Of a stretch of 59,226 bases of DNA, positions 8,157-17,090 are shown one piece after another. Position 1 is the stretch's first letter. Each line of letters starts with the position of its first letter. The notes beneath the pieces were generated by a model, which was not told the origin of the DNA, searched no databases, and was given only the letters and a program-made list of their open reading frames with translations. Source of the stretch: a virus. Position numbers and translations under genes: made by a program. Where the stretch lies: positions 1-59,226 of IMG/VR virus record IMGVR_UViG_3300020421_000016. The stretch is one strand, 5' to 3'.

Positions 8157-8910
8157 CGTTAATTAATTCTTCTACCATTAGTTTATCAGTGACATTTGGA
8201 ATATCATACTTGGGAAGGTTATTTTGTTGTTCTAATAGTCCATTAGAAACTGCTTCTCCAATTTTTGCCATACCTTCACTTAAACGTTGTGTATATTGTA
8301 GTGTACGAGCAAGTGTTGCAACTTGTGCTTCGTCATCCATCATAGCAATGCTATCTAAATTACCAGTTCCAATTCTGCCTGAACTCATCATATCCATTGC
8401 GGCTTGTTTTGACATACGTGCAATCCAATATTCACGTTCTTCTTCTTCATCATAACCATATGCTTTTTGCAATAGCGTATTGTCGTCTTTTGCAATCTCT
8501 TTAGCTAATTCCATAAACGTAACAACTTCTTCAGCAGCTTGTTTAATTTTTCGATCCCAAACATCAATATCATGTTGCATTGATTCAATGTCTACTAAAA
8601 TTAATTCTTTCTCCAGTTCTTCATCTGTTTCATCATGTCGCTTTTGTGCAATTTTAATTTCAACTCTTTTACGTTTGAGTTTATTTTTCATATCAAAATA
8701 ACTCTGATGTCTTGCTTCTAGTTCCAGCAAGCATTGTTTTAACATTCGATATGGTGTCAATTGACTATTTGCAACGAAAAATTTACTTTGAAATGTACTC
8801 TGTCCACTGTTTAAATTTAACGCACCAGATAGTATTTCTTTTTCTTTTTCATTAAAATTAAAGTTATTTTCAAAGTCAGAGTCTGGTTTAATTACTGGGT
8901 ATTCTTCCAT
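8110..8910 (-). CDS. Coiled-coil protein of unknown function
   Basis: 266 residues, charged and almost entirely helical. Residues about 70-150 hold long heptad-like runs of Lys, Glu and Arg with little Gly or Pro, typical of a coiled coil. A Met-rich stretch follows near residues 165-190 (AAMDMMSS). The C-terminus is short and basic (KPKIKPESI). A strong GGAGG ribosome site precedes the ATG. The gene overlaps the following methyltransferase fusion by 47 bases and follows the DUF4376-like gene by 12, so the three are co-transcribed. Chaperone or assembly-factor roles are possible. I do not recognise a family with assigned function. Confidence 0.7.
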   Translation of the reverse strand: MEEYPVIKPDSDFENNFNFNEKEKEILSGALNLNSGQSTFQSKFFVANSQLTPYRMLKQCLLELEARHQSYFDMKNKLKRKRVEIKIAQKRHDETDEELEKELILVDIESMQHDIDVWDRKIKQAAEEVVTFMELAKEIAKDDNTLLQKAYGYDEEEEREYWIARMSKQAAMDMMSSGRIGTGNLDSIAMMDDEAQVATLARTLQYTQRLSEGMAKIGEAVSNGLLEQQNNLPKYDIPNVTDKLMVEELINDVQHSAKPKIKPESI

Positions 8911-8922
8911 ATTTTCCTCCTT

Positions 8923-9747
8923 TTAAAAATTTAGTTTATTTCCGTAACGTGGATTATTTATATCCCACATTTTTTTACCGTCCTCGTCATAGAAGATTCT
9001 TGCACCATGCTCGTCTTGTGTTCCCATCTCTGCACTTTGAAATGCAGGAACCATGATACCAAAATACTCCTCGTACAATAAATTCATATCCCACACTGTA
9101 TTTGCAATTTCGAACTTTTTAAGCAATGTTTGATATTTGACTAGTTCTGTACTTAGACGATCCTGATACTCTTCAGCCTTCTGTAGTATTTTAACAGCTA
9201 GAGCTGTTTTGTCAAGACTTTTTTGTGTTGACAAGTAATCTAAAAATGGAGTAACATGATCTGGATCTGCTCCATATGTTAGCCATTCTCTAGCTTCATG
9301 TTTTTGTATTTCCCAACTTGCTTGTTCAAGTTCAGTAGTATTACGTATACGTGCAAATCTAAAATTGTATTCTGTTTCAATAATCTCTTTGGCAAACTTA
9401 TACATAAATGCAACAATATGATCACGAATTTCGTCAGTTATTGTAAACTGTATTTTTTCGCTTTCTGGTATGCCAACTGTTTCGTGCATCATACTTTCAG
9501 GATTCATAATCTTAACTGTATCACGTACTTCACTAAAAAATAAACTACCAAATTTTGCTTCATCTTCTGTTACTTCTTCGTAACCCACTGGGATAAGTGG
9601 ATAGATTGTATCAAACAATGGCTCTGCTATCTCAACACAGCTTAAATCAAAAAGTGTGTATAAGTCTCTGCAATACATTGTTGCATCTGCACCACTCATA
9701 CTAAAGTATGGACGTAGTGGTTCTGTTTTTGTAATAATATATTTCAT
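8923..9747 (-). CDS. Tail-fibre-assembly-like protein with DUF4376-type helical segment
   Basis: 274 residues. Residues about 135-205 follow the pattern of DUF4376 seen in phage fibre-associated proteins: a Trp-containing helix (ASWEIQKHEAREWL), an Asp/Pro-rich turn (YGADPDHVTPFLDYL), then a Lys/Leu-rich helix with KILQKAEEYQ. The N-terminal half is mixed alpha/beta and unrecognised. The C-terminus ends in a polar tail (NNPRYGNKLNF). It lies just downstream of the duplicated structural pair, consistent with a helper for fibre assembly or attachment. The start has an AGGA ribosome site. Family resemblance is by pattern only. Confidence 0.6.
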   Translation of the reverse strand: MKYIITKTEPLRPYFSMSGADATMYCRDLYTLFDLSCVEIAEPLFDTIYPLIPVGYEEVTEDEAKFGSLFFSEVRDTVKIMNPESMMHETVGIPESEKIQFTITDEIRDHIVAFMYKFAKEIIETEYNFRFARIRNTTELEQASWEIQKHEAREWLTYGADPDHVTPFLDYLSTQKSLDKTALAVKILQKAEEYQDRLSTELVKYQTLLKKFEIANTVWDMNLLYEEYFGIMVPAFQSAEMGTQDEHGARIFYDEDGKKMWDINNPRYGNKLNF

Positions 9748-9757
9748 CGTATTTTTC

Positions 9758-10921
9758 CTAGAATGATGTGTTTAGAGCAGTAATAGTAGCAGCACCAGTG
9801 CTACATGCACCACTACTCTGACCATAATGTCCTTTTGGTTGTGCGGCCGCTCCTAATGTTGTTTGTGTATCTGAACTATAACTTTGTCTAATAGTGTGAT
9901 TGTTTTGCTGACCATCATAATGACCTAAGCAATATCCATTATCTTGTCCATCACAATAATTAGCTTCTCCATAGGCACGTACTTTATTAAAAGTACTTAT
10001 CGTTGCTCCAGATGTTTGATTTAATTTAGCAATAGGAGAGGATACATTACTACCAGGACTAAAGTAAAAATGTCCTTTTTTACTGCCCAGCATTTTACAC
10101 TGATAGTCTCTACCAGTCCAACCGCCCCAACCACCAGTACTGTAAGAGTCATTGCTGAATGTCATAACAGAATAAAAATCTTGACTATTAACCCATGCTT
10201 TGGTTTCTCCATATGAGCTATCTCCTCGTCCACTAGTACCACTTGCAGTTGTAGTATACATTACTTCTGTTGGAAAATGCATCTTTTGCGTACTGGTATC
10301 TCCGCCACCTGTATAATATCCGTCCTGTCCAATAATATTTTGTGTTGCACAGCCATCCAACTTTGGTACACTCATACGCATACCACCAACATCTCCCCCA
10401 TATCCAGCACTACCATAATCTAGTCCTTGATTTTTAGGATCATTTCCTTCATATCCGTATGTTACACCAACAGAGGAAAATCCATCAAGGCTAAATGTTC
10501 TAATTGTTCCTGTATGTAAACTATAACTGCACACTACACTTGTAGTAACATTAAAACCGCCGCCATCGCCTGACCCGCCTCCTGCAATAATATATGCAGC
10601 ATAGTCACTCCAAAATCCGTTTGTATATCCTTGTGTGTAAGCAATTTGTTCACCGCAATATCTAGTTGTTTCTGTACTAAACCAAATCTGATTTACTGTA
10701 CGCCAAGGATTACTTCCTTTGTAACCACCAGCTAGAAATCCATGTGTATATATTGTTCTAAATTCCCAACTATTGTTATTAATTTGACCAGCAGTTGCCG
10801 TATTACCTGGATATACCCAAAAAGATCCGCCAACACCATCACTTGCTAGATAACTTCCTTGATCAGGATTAGCTGTTGCTTCTATGTTTGCTTGTGTTGT
10901 ACTGCTAATTTTAAAAGCCAT
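9758..10921 (-). CDS. Virion surface protein, downstream copy of a tandem pair
   Basis: 387 residues. It is paralogous along its whole length to the next gene upstream (10931-12067): both begin MAFK, share FLAGGYKGSNPWRTVN or close variants, CGEQIAYTQGYTNG, and end with a nearly identical Gly/His-rich segment (GHYDGQQNNHTIRQSYSSD, KGHYGQSSGACSTG). The sequence is beta-rich with repeated Gly turns and many aromatics, suggestive of a propeller-like or spike domain. It starts after an AGAGGG ribosome site, nine bases after its twin. Role in the tail tip or head decoration is inferred from its place between fibre genes. Confidence 0.65.
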   Translation of the reverse strand: MAFKISSTTQANIEATANPDQGSYLASDGVGGSFWVYPGNTATAGQINNNSWEFRTIYTHGFLAGGYKGSNPWRTVNQIWFSTETTRYCGEQIAYTQGYTNGFWSDYAAYIIAGGGSGDGGGFNVTTSVVCSYSLHTGTIRTFSLDGFSSVGVTYGYEGNDPKNQGLDYGSAGYGGDVGGMRMSVPKLDGCATQNIIGQDGYYTGGGDTSTQKMHFPTEVMYTTTASGTSGRGDSSYGETKAWVNSQDFYSVMTFSNDSYSTGGWGGWTGRDYQCKMLGSKKGHFYFSPGSNVSSPIAKLNQTSGATISTFNKVRAYGEANYCDGQDNGYCLGHYDGQQNNHTIRQSYSSDTQTTLGAAAQPKGHYGQSSGACSTGAATITALNTSF

Positions 10922-10930
10922 CTGGACCCT

Positions 10931-12067
10931 CTATGCTAGTTGCGCTGTAATTGTTGCGGCACCAGTGCTACATGCACCACTACTTTGGCCATAGTGACCT
11001 TTTGGCTGAGCGGCTGCAGGTAACGTTACTTCTGTATCTGAACTATAACTTTGTCTTATTGTATGATTATTTTGCTGACCATCGTAATGGCCCATACAGT
11101 ATCCGTTATCTTGTCCGTCCTCATAGTTTGCTTCACCGTATGCTCTTACTTTATTAAACGTACTAATTCTTGATCCAGTACTATCATTAAATTTTGCTTT
11201 TGGTAATGTAACGTTGGCACCATCTTCACTATAAAAATGTCCTTTTTTACTACCCAGCATTTTACTGTGTACATCAGTAGTATTTCTACTCCATCCACCA
11301 CTTGTCCAAGAATCATTACTAAATGTTAAGTATGCTGTGTTTGCAGCAAATGCAAACCATCCACGTGTTTGGCCGTAACTAGCATCTCCTCTACCAGTAA
11401 ATGCAGCGGCAGTTGTAACGTACATTACTTCTGTTGGAAAATGTAATTTTTGCGTACTTGTATCGTTGCCTCCACTTACGTATCCGTCCTGTCCAATAAT
11501 ATTTTGTGTGGCTGGAGGATCCAGTTTAGCTACGGACATTTTCATACCACCAACATCTCCTTGATATCCAGCAGTACCATAGTCTAGGCCTTCGTTTTTA
11601 GGATCATTTCCTTGATATCCATATGCAACACCGTCTGATGAAAATCCATCAGCAGTAAAGGTTCTTATAGTACCATTATGTAAACTATAACTACATACAA
11701 TATCAGTTGCGTTATTGAACCCAGCACCTGCTATACAATATGCATGTTGATCACTCCACATTCCATTTGTATATCCTTGTGTAAATGCAATTTGTTCTCC
11801 GCAATACATAGTAACTTCAGTTGCATGCCATGTTTTATTAACTGTACGCCACGGGTTACTTCCTTTATATCCAGCGGCTAAAAATCCATGTGTATATACA
11901 CTGCGATATTCCCAACTACTGCCATTAATCTGTGTTGCGCTTTGTGTTCCGCCTAGATAACTCCAATATGCTGTACCATCTCCTGCTGAAACTAGATAGC
12001 TACCTCTGTCAGCACTTGCTGTGGCTGGAATATTTGCTTGTGTTGTGCTACCAACTTTGAACGCCAT
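10931..12067 (-). CDS. Virion surface protein, upstream copy of a tandem pair
   Basis: 378 residues, twin of the gene at 9758-10921. Differences from the twin cluster in the first 60 residues and around residues 110-130, where this copy lacks a Gly-rich insertion (AGGGSGDGGG in the twin). Its ATG overlaps the stop of the 1355-residue fibre as TAATG, so the two are translationally coupled. That ties the protein to the large fibre, perhaps as a tip or accessory subunit. Composition is Gly, Ser, Thr and aromatic rich with few Lys. No catalytic motif was seen. Confidence 0.65.
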   Translation of the reverse strand: MAFKVGSTTQANIPATASADRGSYLVSAGDGTAYWSYLGGTQSATQINGSSWEYRSVYTHGFLAAGYKGSNPWRTVNKTWHATEVTMYCGEQIAFTQGYTNGMWSDQHAYCIAGAGFNNATDIVCSYSLHNGTIRTFTADGFSSDGVAYGYQGNDPKNEGLDYGTAGYQGDVGGMKMSVAKLDPPATQNIIGQDGYVSGGNDTSTQKLHFPTEVMYVTTAAAFTGRGDASYGQTRGWFAFAANTAYLTFSNDSWTSGGWSRNTTDVHSKMLGSKKGHFYSEDGANVTLPKAKFNDSTGSRISTFNKVRAYGEANYEDGQDNGYCMGHYDGQQNNHTIRQSYSSDTEVTLPAAAQPKGHYGQSSGACSTGAATITAQLA

Positions 12068-15000
12068 TATTTGTTTCCTTTTAATTCATCTACTTGTTGT
12101 TGTAGATCTTTTACTGCTTCAACCAATAGTGCAATAACACCTTGATAGTTGACTGATTTGGTACCCATTTCGTCATTTGCAGTATGCACTAATTGAGGTA
12201 GAACTTCTTCTACTTGTTGTGCAATAAATCCGATTTGGTTTTCTTTATCATCTTTTGTATATAATTTTCCACTTAACCCTGCTATTAACTGTCTTGGATT
12301 ATCTATTGTTCTAATATCACTCTTGAGTCTTTCATCAGAGTTTGTAATTACGTCACCACCACTAACAATATCCCCAACCGCTGTAAGAGTACCGCCCTGC
12401 CAAGTATTACCGTTATTACCGTTAACTGACCACTTAGTATTATCACTTCCTACAAAAACAAACTCGTTGGGATTAGAAGAGTTACTCCAGATATCGCCAG
12501 GACCACCATTTCCATTTGTTCCGTATCTTGCTCCACTATTACCTGCCCAAAACAGACCCCATGTTGCAGGATTATTTGCAACACTAAACATATAAGAACT
12601 ACGATCATAATCTAATCTAAATGGGCTGTTAAGTTGTCCATCTGTATTTGATGCAGATGTATATCCACTAAAAAATCCACCTGCAAGATTATGTAAAGCA
12701 CCGTCATTTTTTAGTTCTAGTTTTTCTACAGCTGCATTTGTGGTGTCTCTTACTGCAAATTTCATATCCGATGGGGCATATGCCCAACTTGGACGGTCAA
12801 CTTTAATGTATGCAACTTCACTATCTGATTCTTGACTCCATCTAATACCTACTGATTGACTATGATCTCCAGTTGTTTGTTGACTTGCTTGTAGCCTAAT
12901 GGAACCATCTTTAATGTGTAATTTATTAGTTGGTGTAAAGTAGTTGCCAGCATTATCACCTAATCCTAATTTGCCATCGCTAGTAAGATTTAACTGATGA
13001 TCCCAACCACTACCATTCCAGTTCCAGAATTTATGTCCTCCACTTGAGCCTACTCCACTTGCAACATAATGTATATCGCCTTCCCAAACACCTCCTTGTG
13101 TTTCTCCAAACATATTAATACTATTACCACTGCTACTGTTGTTAGCATTATTGGCAATTCTTAGGTTTTGGTTGTCTACGCCTGTGCTTACGTAGGGTGT
13201 AGGATAAGTTAGTAGCATGTTGCCGTACAATGTTAAATTGCCGCTCATTGTATCTGCTGTGTCACTACGTAAAAATTGTAAACTATCTAGTCCATCTAGT
13301 GTATCAGCATCAACATTAAGACCGTCTATTACACTTTTTGTAATACGTGCGTCTGCTCTAGCATCAGTATAATATAAGTTTGTACCTTCAGCTAAATCAC
13401 TTGTTGACTTACTACTTAAATCTAAATTTGCACCAACTTGTAGTGCAATACGTGCATCTGCTCTAGCATCAGTAAAGTAAAGATTTGTTGATCCTTCACT
13501 TAGATCATCTGTATTTGCCGCGGCTATACGTGCATCTGCTCTAGCATCGGTATAGTATAAGTTAGTTCCTTCGCTTAGATCGCTAGTAGATTTAGTAGCA
13601 ATCCAAGTGTCTGCTGTACTAGTGAAATCTGCTATAGCTAGTTTAGTTGCAATGCTATTTGTTATTGTAGTTGCGAAGTTGGGGTCATCTCCCAAAGCTG
13701 CTGCTAATTCATTAAGTGTATCCAATGTAGTAGGTGCGCTATCTGTGATCGATGCAATAATATTAGTTGCTGTATCGTATCCGTTATTACTTAAATAAGC
13801 CCCAACATCTGTATCAGTATATCCTGGTTGTCCGTCTAGTGTTAGCGTACCAGCCGCATCGTCATATGTGGCAGTAATATTATTTCCACCTACTACTAAA
13901 GCCGCTACCCGATCATCAACTCGTTCATTAGTAAAATATAAATTAGAACCTTCAGTTAGATCTGCTGTGGTTGCGGCCGCTATACGTGCATCTGCACGTG
14001 CATCTGTAAAGAATAAGTTTGTTGTTCCCTCAGTTAAGTCATCGCTATTTGCAGCCCCAGCCTGTTGCCAAGCACTGCCGTCCCAGATGTACAAAATATC
14101 TGTATCAGTGGCAAATGCCTGATCGCCAGCATTGTTTCCTGTTAATGGTAAGTATGTGCTATCATCATAAACATTAACCTTAGCGATTACTGCACTTCCA
14201 TCTTCAACTACTAGTTCTGCTGTACCTGCTACTTCACGGATCTTGTTTTCAAAACTAGGTGTGTTTTCCACATAAGTTGCCAAATCCTGTGGCACAAATC
14301 TGTTTGTAGTGTTGTCATAAACAAGACACATCTGATTAACAAGACTTGGAATAGGTCTTAGTTCAACAGGAGTTCTGTGTCCTTCCTGTGTATGCTGGAA
14401 GTAAATTACATAATTACCATTAATATTTGTTTCTAATGCTAAATCCTTTACAGTAATTTCACCACGCATTGCGCTGTGATTACCGCACTGGTAATAAAGC
14501 GTATCTGGCGCATTAGCAGGAACAGTAAATGTTACACTGCCTGAATCACTACGTGAGCCTGTAACTCCAGTTGTGTATTCACCAAAATATTGACCAGCAC
14601 TAAAGTTAGTTCCGTTATCTGTTGTTAAGTAAAAAGGATGTCCTGTTGCACTTACATTAAATGTATACGTACCACCGCGGTATATTGGACCTATGTTTGG
14701 ATTGTCTCCCTTTGCACTTCCGCTAAATGTATATGCACCTGCACTGTTGTTTGTTACAGTGTATGCTACACTTGGATTATTTAAAGTTGGCGGAGTAATT
14801 GTTGCAGGAACACTTACAGTTATACGTTGTACGTCTGTTGCATTACCGCTGTTTATATCTGGATGTGTGTCACTTATAGGACCAGCACTGGTTGCCCAGG
14901 ACACCAAGTTGTCTGTACCTGCTCCGTCTATCCATTTTAAATACAGACTATGTGTTTGTGTCATACTGCCGTGTATGTCGTATGCTGCAAAGTTATTGAC

Positions 15001-16134
15001 TACATATGTACCTTCTTTGTATAGTGGCACTTGAAGTTCGTTAGAATTAGTAATAGTACGTCTTGCATAAGGAAGGGTACTTTGTTCCCAAGTCCACTTC
15101 CACATTGTGTCTTGACCCATGTCAGGGGCGTCAACTTGTATCTCTAGTGTTTCTGGAGCAATTGCTAAATTAACTTGTGGTGCTTCTGCTCCGCCAATTG
15201 TACTACCAGTAGGTAATTCTACTTTTGTTCCTGTGCTGGTAATATCAGCATCGCCAATGTGTAATGTATTTGATCCCAAATACAAGTCTCTAATTTTATT
15301 TGATGCACTACCAATGTCATATGTATCATTTGTGTCGGGTAAAATGTGTCCGCTTATATTACCAAGTTTTGTTTGTACTCTTGCATCTGTATAATATAAA
15401 TTTGTAGTACCTTCAGTAATATCATCTGTATTACCGCCCAGTGTACCAAGCGTCATATATTCTGCTTGACCGTGTAACATAACCTGTATAACATCATTTA
15501 AAGCTGGTGCTGTTACAAATGTTACATCGCCATTTGCAAAACTATAGTCAGAGGTTTCTTTAAGTAAAACACCGTTTACATATACAAATGCACTTACATT
15601 ACTGCCTACACCTGTACTAAAAACTGTTGTTGTGTTATCGCCAGTAAAGTCACGCATTGTAAATGCGGCTTGATCGCCACCAGTAGTACTGATCCATTCA
15701 GTACCTGTCCATATAAACAGTTCAGCATTTGTACCACTGTCGAACCAAAGGTCTCCGCTTTGTGGTGTACTGGGTGCAGCGTCACTAAATGTTACTGCGG
15801 CTAAGTCAGCAAACTCTACAGCGTTTTCTGCTGTGTTTACTTGTACAACTTTTCCTGCTTGTCCAGTAAAACTATTTGGAGTAACATCAGTTAAGCCTAA
15901 AAAGTTGGTAGATATTGTTGTGAATGATAAGTTGCCAGCACCGTCAGTTTTAATGACTTGCTCTGCTGTTCCATCTGCTGTTGGAAGTGTGTAAGCACTG
16001 TCTATTTGAACAGCACCTACTAAATTACTGATATGTGCATTCGCAAACTTACTAGTTGCGTGACCTAAATCTTGGTCGTTATGCGTCTGTGGTACCAGAC
16101 CACTTTTGACTATGAATGGTTTATTATTTGCCAC
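12067..16134 (-). CDS. Large tail fibre with cupredoxin-like domain and C-terminal S74 self-cleaving chaperone
   Basis: 1355 residues, GTG start. The region up to about residue 825 parallels the 741-residue fibre, including the cupredoxin-like ligands His499, Cys550, His553 and Met556. Then come tandem DLxEGTNLYYTDARADARI repeats (about residues 850-930) and a long fibre shaft. The C-terminus is a peptidase-S74 intramolecular chaperone: SDERLK with Ser1266 and Lys1271 as the dyad, followed by IGFIAQQVEEVLPQLV and a closing coiled coil (VEAVKDLQQQVDELK). By analogy with endosialidase-type fibres, the trimer folds with help of this domain and cuts before Ser1266, releasing about 90 residues. 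It is transcribed from the late promoter at 16167-16174. Confidence 0.85.
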   Translation of the reverse strand: MANNKPFIVKSGLVPQTHNDQDLGHATSKFANAHISNLVGAVQIDSAYTLPTADGTAEQVIKTDGAGNLSFTTISTNFLGLTDVTPNSFTGQAGKVVQVNTAENAVEFADLAAVTFSDAAPSTPQSGDLWFDSGTNAELFIWTGTEWISTTGGDQAAFTMRDFTGDNTTTVFSTGVGSNVSAFVYVNGVLLKETSDYSFANGDVTFVTAPALNDVIQVMLHGQAEYMTLGTLGGNTDDITEGTTNLYYTDARVQTKLGNISGHILPDTNDTYDIGSASNKIRDLYLGSNTLHIGDADITSTGTKVELPTGSTIGGAEAPQVNLAIAPETLEIQVDAPDMGQDTMWKWTWEQSTLPYARRTITNSNELQVPLYKEGTYVVNNFAAYDIHGSMTQTHSLYLKWIDGAGTDNLVSWATSAGPISDTHPDINSGNATDVQRITVSVPATITPPTLNNPSVAYTVTNNSAGAYTFSGSAKGDNPNIGPIYRGGTYTFNVSATGHPFYLTTDNGTNFSAGQYFGEYTTGVTGSRSDSGSVTFTVPANAPDTLYYQCGNHSAMRGEITVKDLALETNINGNYVIYFQHTQEGHRTPVELRPIPSLVNQMCLVYDNTTNRFVPQDLATYVENTPSFENKIREVAGTAELVVEDGSAVIAKVNVYDDSTYLPLTGNNAGDQAFATDTDILYIWDGSAWQQAGAANSDDLTEGTTNLFFTDARADARIAAATTADLTEGSNLYFTNERVDDRVAALVVGGNNITATYDDAAGTLTLDGQPGYTDTDVGAYLSNNGYDTATNIIASITDSAPTTLDTLNELAAALGDDPNFATTITNSIATKLAIADFTSTADTWIATKSTSDLSEGTNLYYTDARADARIAAANTDDLSEGSTNLYFTDARADARIALQVGANLDLSSKSTSDLAEGTNLYYTDARADARITKSVIDGLNVDADTLDGLDSLQFLRSDTADTMSGNLTLYGNMLLTYPTPYVSTGVDNQNLRIANNANNSSSGNSINMFGETQGGVWEGDIHYVASGVGSSGGHKFWNWNGSGWDHQLNLTSDGKLGLGDNAGNYFTPTNKLHIKDGSIRLQASQQTTGDHSQSVGIRWSQESDSEVAYIKVDRPSWAYAPSDMKFAVRDTTNAAVEKLELKNDGALHNLAGGFFSGYTSASNTDGQLNSPFRLDYDRSSYMFSVANNPATWGLFWAGNSGARYGTNGNGGPGDIWSNSSNPNEFVFVGSDNTKWSVNGNNGNTWQGGTLTAVGDIVSGGDVITNSDERLKSDIRTIDNPRQLIAGLSGKLYTKDDKENQIGFIAQQVEEVLPQLVHTANDEMGTKSVNYQGVIALLVEAVKDLQQQVDELKGNK
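13341..13590 (-). repeat. Tandem DARADARI-encoding repeats in the large fibre
   Basis: Three copies of a roughly 65-base unit at about 13341-13405, 13446-13510 and 13525-13590 encode EGTNLYYTDARADARI or close variants. A further copy stands at about 13976-14040 and single diverged copies occur near 15390 and in the other fibre near 5150. The unit probably forms one turn of the trimeric shaft, and copy number could change by recombination. Confidence 0.65.
13655..15435 (-). repeat. Paralogous fibre module, copy in the large fibre
   Basis: Encodes the same ordered modules as 3430-5205: APETLEIQVDAP, WEQSTLPYARRTITNS, the cupredoxin-like domain, VENTPSFENKIREVAG, LTLDGQPGY and LNELAAALGDD. Proteins are nearly identical over long stretches, whereas synonymous bases differ at many positions, which indicates an old, maintained duplication. 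This copy has extra DARADARI units. Confidence 0.75.
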
Positions 16135-16148
16135 GGTTCACTTTCCCC

Positions 16149-16164
16149 TATAACAATTGTTATA
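16149..16164. repeat. 16-base perfect palindrome after a late promoter
   Basis: TATAACAA is followed directly by its reverse complement TTGTTATA. It lies between the late promoter at 16167-16174 and the GTG start at 16134, close to the expected transcription start. It could act as a protein-binding dyad or a 5'-end RNA structure. Confidence 0.4.
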
Positions 16165-16166
16165 TG

Positions 16167-16174
16167 TATTTATT
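16167..16174 (-). promoter_or_regulatory. T4-type late promoter (AATAAATA)
   Basis: AATAAATA on minus overlaps the TAA stop of the 2177-residue gene and lies 32 bases before the start of the 1355-residue fibre. It would drive the large fibre, the duplicated pair and the genes down to 5480. Confidence 0.55.
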
Positions 16175-17090
16175 AAGAAGCGTTACCTGACATAGCACTA
16201 TGTTGACCATTTGTATTAGCCACTGTATCTCCAAAGTCTGTAGCATTACCTGGTGTTGCTATAGTTATTTTAACTATAGAATTATCTGCCGTGTTTTGAT
16301 AACCATTTGCAAAAATACCTGTAATACCGTCTGTGGTTGCACCTTGTCTTTCTTTAGCTACAGTAAGATCTCCAAAATCACTAGAATTACCTGGAGTTTG
16401 TATAGTTATTTTGGTTATAGCATCTGTTGCATTATATGTAGTGTCGAACATTCCACCTGCAATTACACCTATAGTATTATTACTAACAACGCCTGTTGAT
16501 GGTGCATATGAGCCATCGCCATTATGTAAATCTCCAAAGTCTTGTGCATTTCCAGGAGTAGCCATAGTTATATAATCTATAACATTTGTATAGCCTCCTG
16601 AAGTAAGTCCACTTATAAACACGCCTCTGGTATCATCATTAGTAGATCCACCTGAGTGTTTAGCCTGTGTCATATCTCCAAAGTCGACACTATCTCCTGT
16701 AGTATCAGCAGTTACATAATCTATAAAGTTATTACCGTTATTATAACTTCCTGACGCTGTTCCCCCTTGGCCACCTGCCCATATAACTTTAGTTCCATCA
16801 GCAACACAATAGCTAACGCTTGTTCTATTAGCCCTATTACCAAAGCTACTAGCATTACCTAATGTAGCACATGTAAAATACTCTAAACCAGTTGACCAAC
16901 CCGGAGGATAACTTTGTCCTGAAATAGTACCATAGTTAGTTATTCCTCTAGTCTTATTACCACCACTTGTATGACTTTCAATAGCTGTAACTAAATCACC
17001 AAAATTGCTAGCATTGCCAGGACTTTGTATATTTAAATATTCAATGTTAGTTGATCGAGCGCCGTTTGCATTACCACCAATTAAAAAGCC
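16173..17090 (-). repeat. Six degenerate repeats ending in TPGNAxDFGDL
   Basis: The last 300 or so residues of the giant adhesin contain six units of 45-60 residues. Each ends in a form of I-x-T-P-G-N-A-x-D-F-G-D and is followed by a Gly-rich strand (GVFISGLTSGG, GIFANGY). Six blades would suit one closed beta-propeller at the tip. The units are diverged at DNA level. Confidence 0.6.

Noticed and set aside
13341-13590. CRISPR-like array
   Set aside because: The repeats are in-frame coding units of a fibre with related, not unique, spacers.
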